Shown piece by piece: positions 52,563-52,799 of a DNA stretch of 52,799 nucleotides. Origin of the DNA: Ciceribacter ferrooxidans. GTDB lineage: Bacteria; Pseudomonadota; Alphaproteobacteria; Rhizobiales; Rhizobiaceae. The notes under the pieces are model-generated. The model did no database searches. It was not told the origin of the DNA and was given only the letters and a program-made list of their open reading frames with translations. Location: NCBI RefSeq assembly GCF_004137355.1, contig NZ_SDVB01000037.1, positions 26,286 to 79,084 of the forward strand. Reading direction: 5' to 3'. Position 1 is the stretch's first letter. Every line of letters begins with the position of its first letter. The position numbers were made by a program, and so were the translations under genes.

Positions 52563-52799
52563 CAATGACATGAACTTGCGAACCGACAATAATCAGCTAG
52601 CAAGCAAATCAGTCGGTGGCATCCGTTAATCTGCTCTCGCTCTGGACGATTCTCAAGGTTTTGAAAGTCGTCATAAAACGCGCGAAAGGCGCATCATGCC
52701 GCCCTACCTTTCAGATGCTGTGTGAACAGCGCCTTGCGGTTTGCTACTGCCGTGGCAAAATTTCCGCCGGGCGGCGCTGCCGGGATGGTTTTCATGCTG
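52563..52799. other. Window end, no gene assigned
   Basis: A 237-bp stretch. A minus-strand frame enters from 52795 (MKTIPAAPPGGNFATAVANR, stop at ~52695) and could be the start of a small protein or part of a gene beyond the window. Nothing else is recognised. Confidence 0.35.

Overview
The window looks like an accessory, IS-rich stretch of a Rhizobiaceae-like alphaproteobacterial genome (Sinorhizobium/Ensifer, Rhizobium or Agrobacterium type), plausibly from a megaplasmid or chromid. This rests on GC-rich codon use, the paa-liv gene order, rhizobial-style IS110, IS256, IS21 and IS3 elements, and many small ArsR and AHSA1 genes. No tRNA, rRNA, CRISPR array or replication gene was recognised. 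The first ~111 bases are a poly-G artefact at a contig end.

Region 1 (116-11652) is a phenylacetate-type catabolic block. A TetR regulator, paaK, paaI and paaG read leftward. paaN, a complete branched-chain-type ABC importer (livKHMGF) and a two-domain enoyl-CoA hydratase/3-hydroxyacyl-CoA dehydrogenase read rightward. The 101-bp divergent promoter holds a TetR-like palindrome. The ring epoxidase paaABCDE is absent, and the last gene lacks its C-terminus. Next comes debris (11653-13012): an orphan TacA-type antitoxin and a multiply broken AAA/DUF4143 ATPase.

Region 2 (13249-22984) is the most coherent unusual system. A leftward seven-gene unit encodes a dipeptide-type ABC importer (dppABCDF), a C45-family Ntn hydrolase and a sensorless sigma-54 activator. 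It is followed by a separate AtuA-like/DUF4387 pair. Both units start with near-perfect -24/-12 promoters, so the locus looks like a self-contained RpoN-controlled uptake and catabolism regulon for an unknown acylated, amide or peptide-like substrate.

Region 3 (23643-30262) is a mobile-element scrapheap. An IS110 remnant was cut by an IS256 element, which was itself split by a second IS110 element. Then come a TacA/TacT module, two unknown genes (one broken, with a nuclease-like motif), an IS481-type fragment and a DUF1801 remnant.

Region 4 (30446-38142) is a detoxification cluster. It holds a haloalkane dehalogenase behind a 20-bp palindrome lying between -35 and -10 boxes, a GST, a GNAT, a SelW-like protein, a nitroreductase and an EamA exporter. 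Two ArsR-AHSA1 pairs, an IS5 element and a SnoaL-like protein follow.

Region 5 (38130-44344) is one GST gene interrupted by three nested elements: IS21 contains IS3, which contains IS110. Target duplications allow exact in-silico excision back to a 215-codon-scale ORF.

Region 6 (44521-52562) holds an arginase-family protein, a methyltransferase, a CGNR regulator with a 31-bp operator-like repeat also found upstream, GNAT genes, a third ArsR-AHSA1 pair (the AHSA1 gene broken by an in-frame TGA), Fic and IS3 remnants, and an ArsR-glyoxalase pair that looks leaderless.
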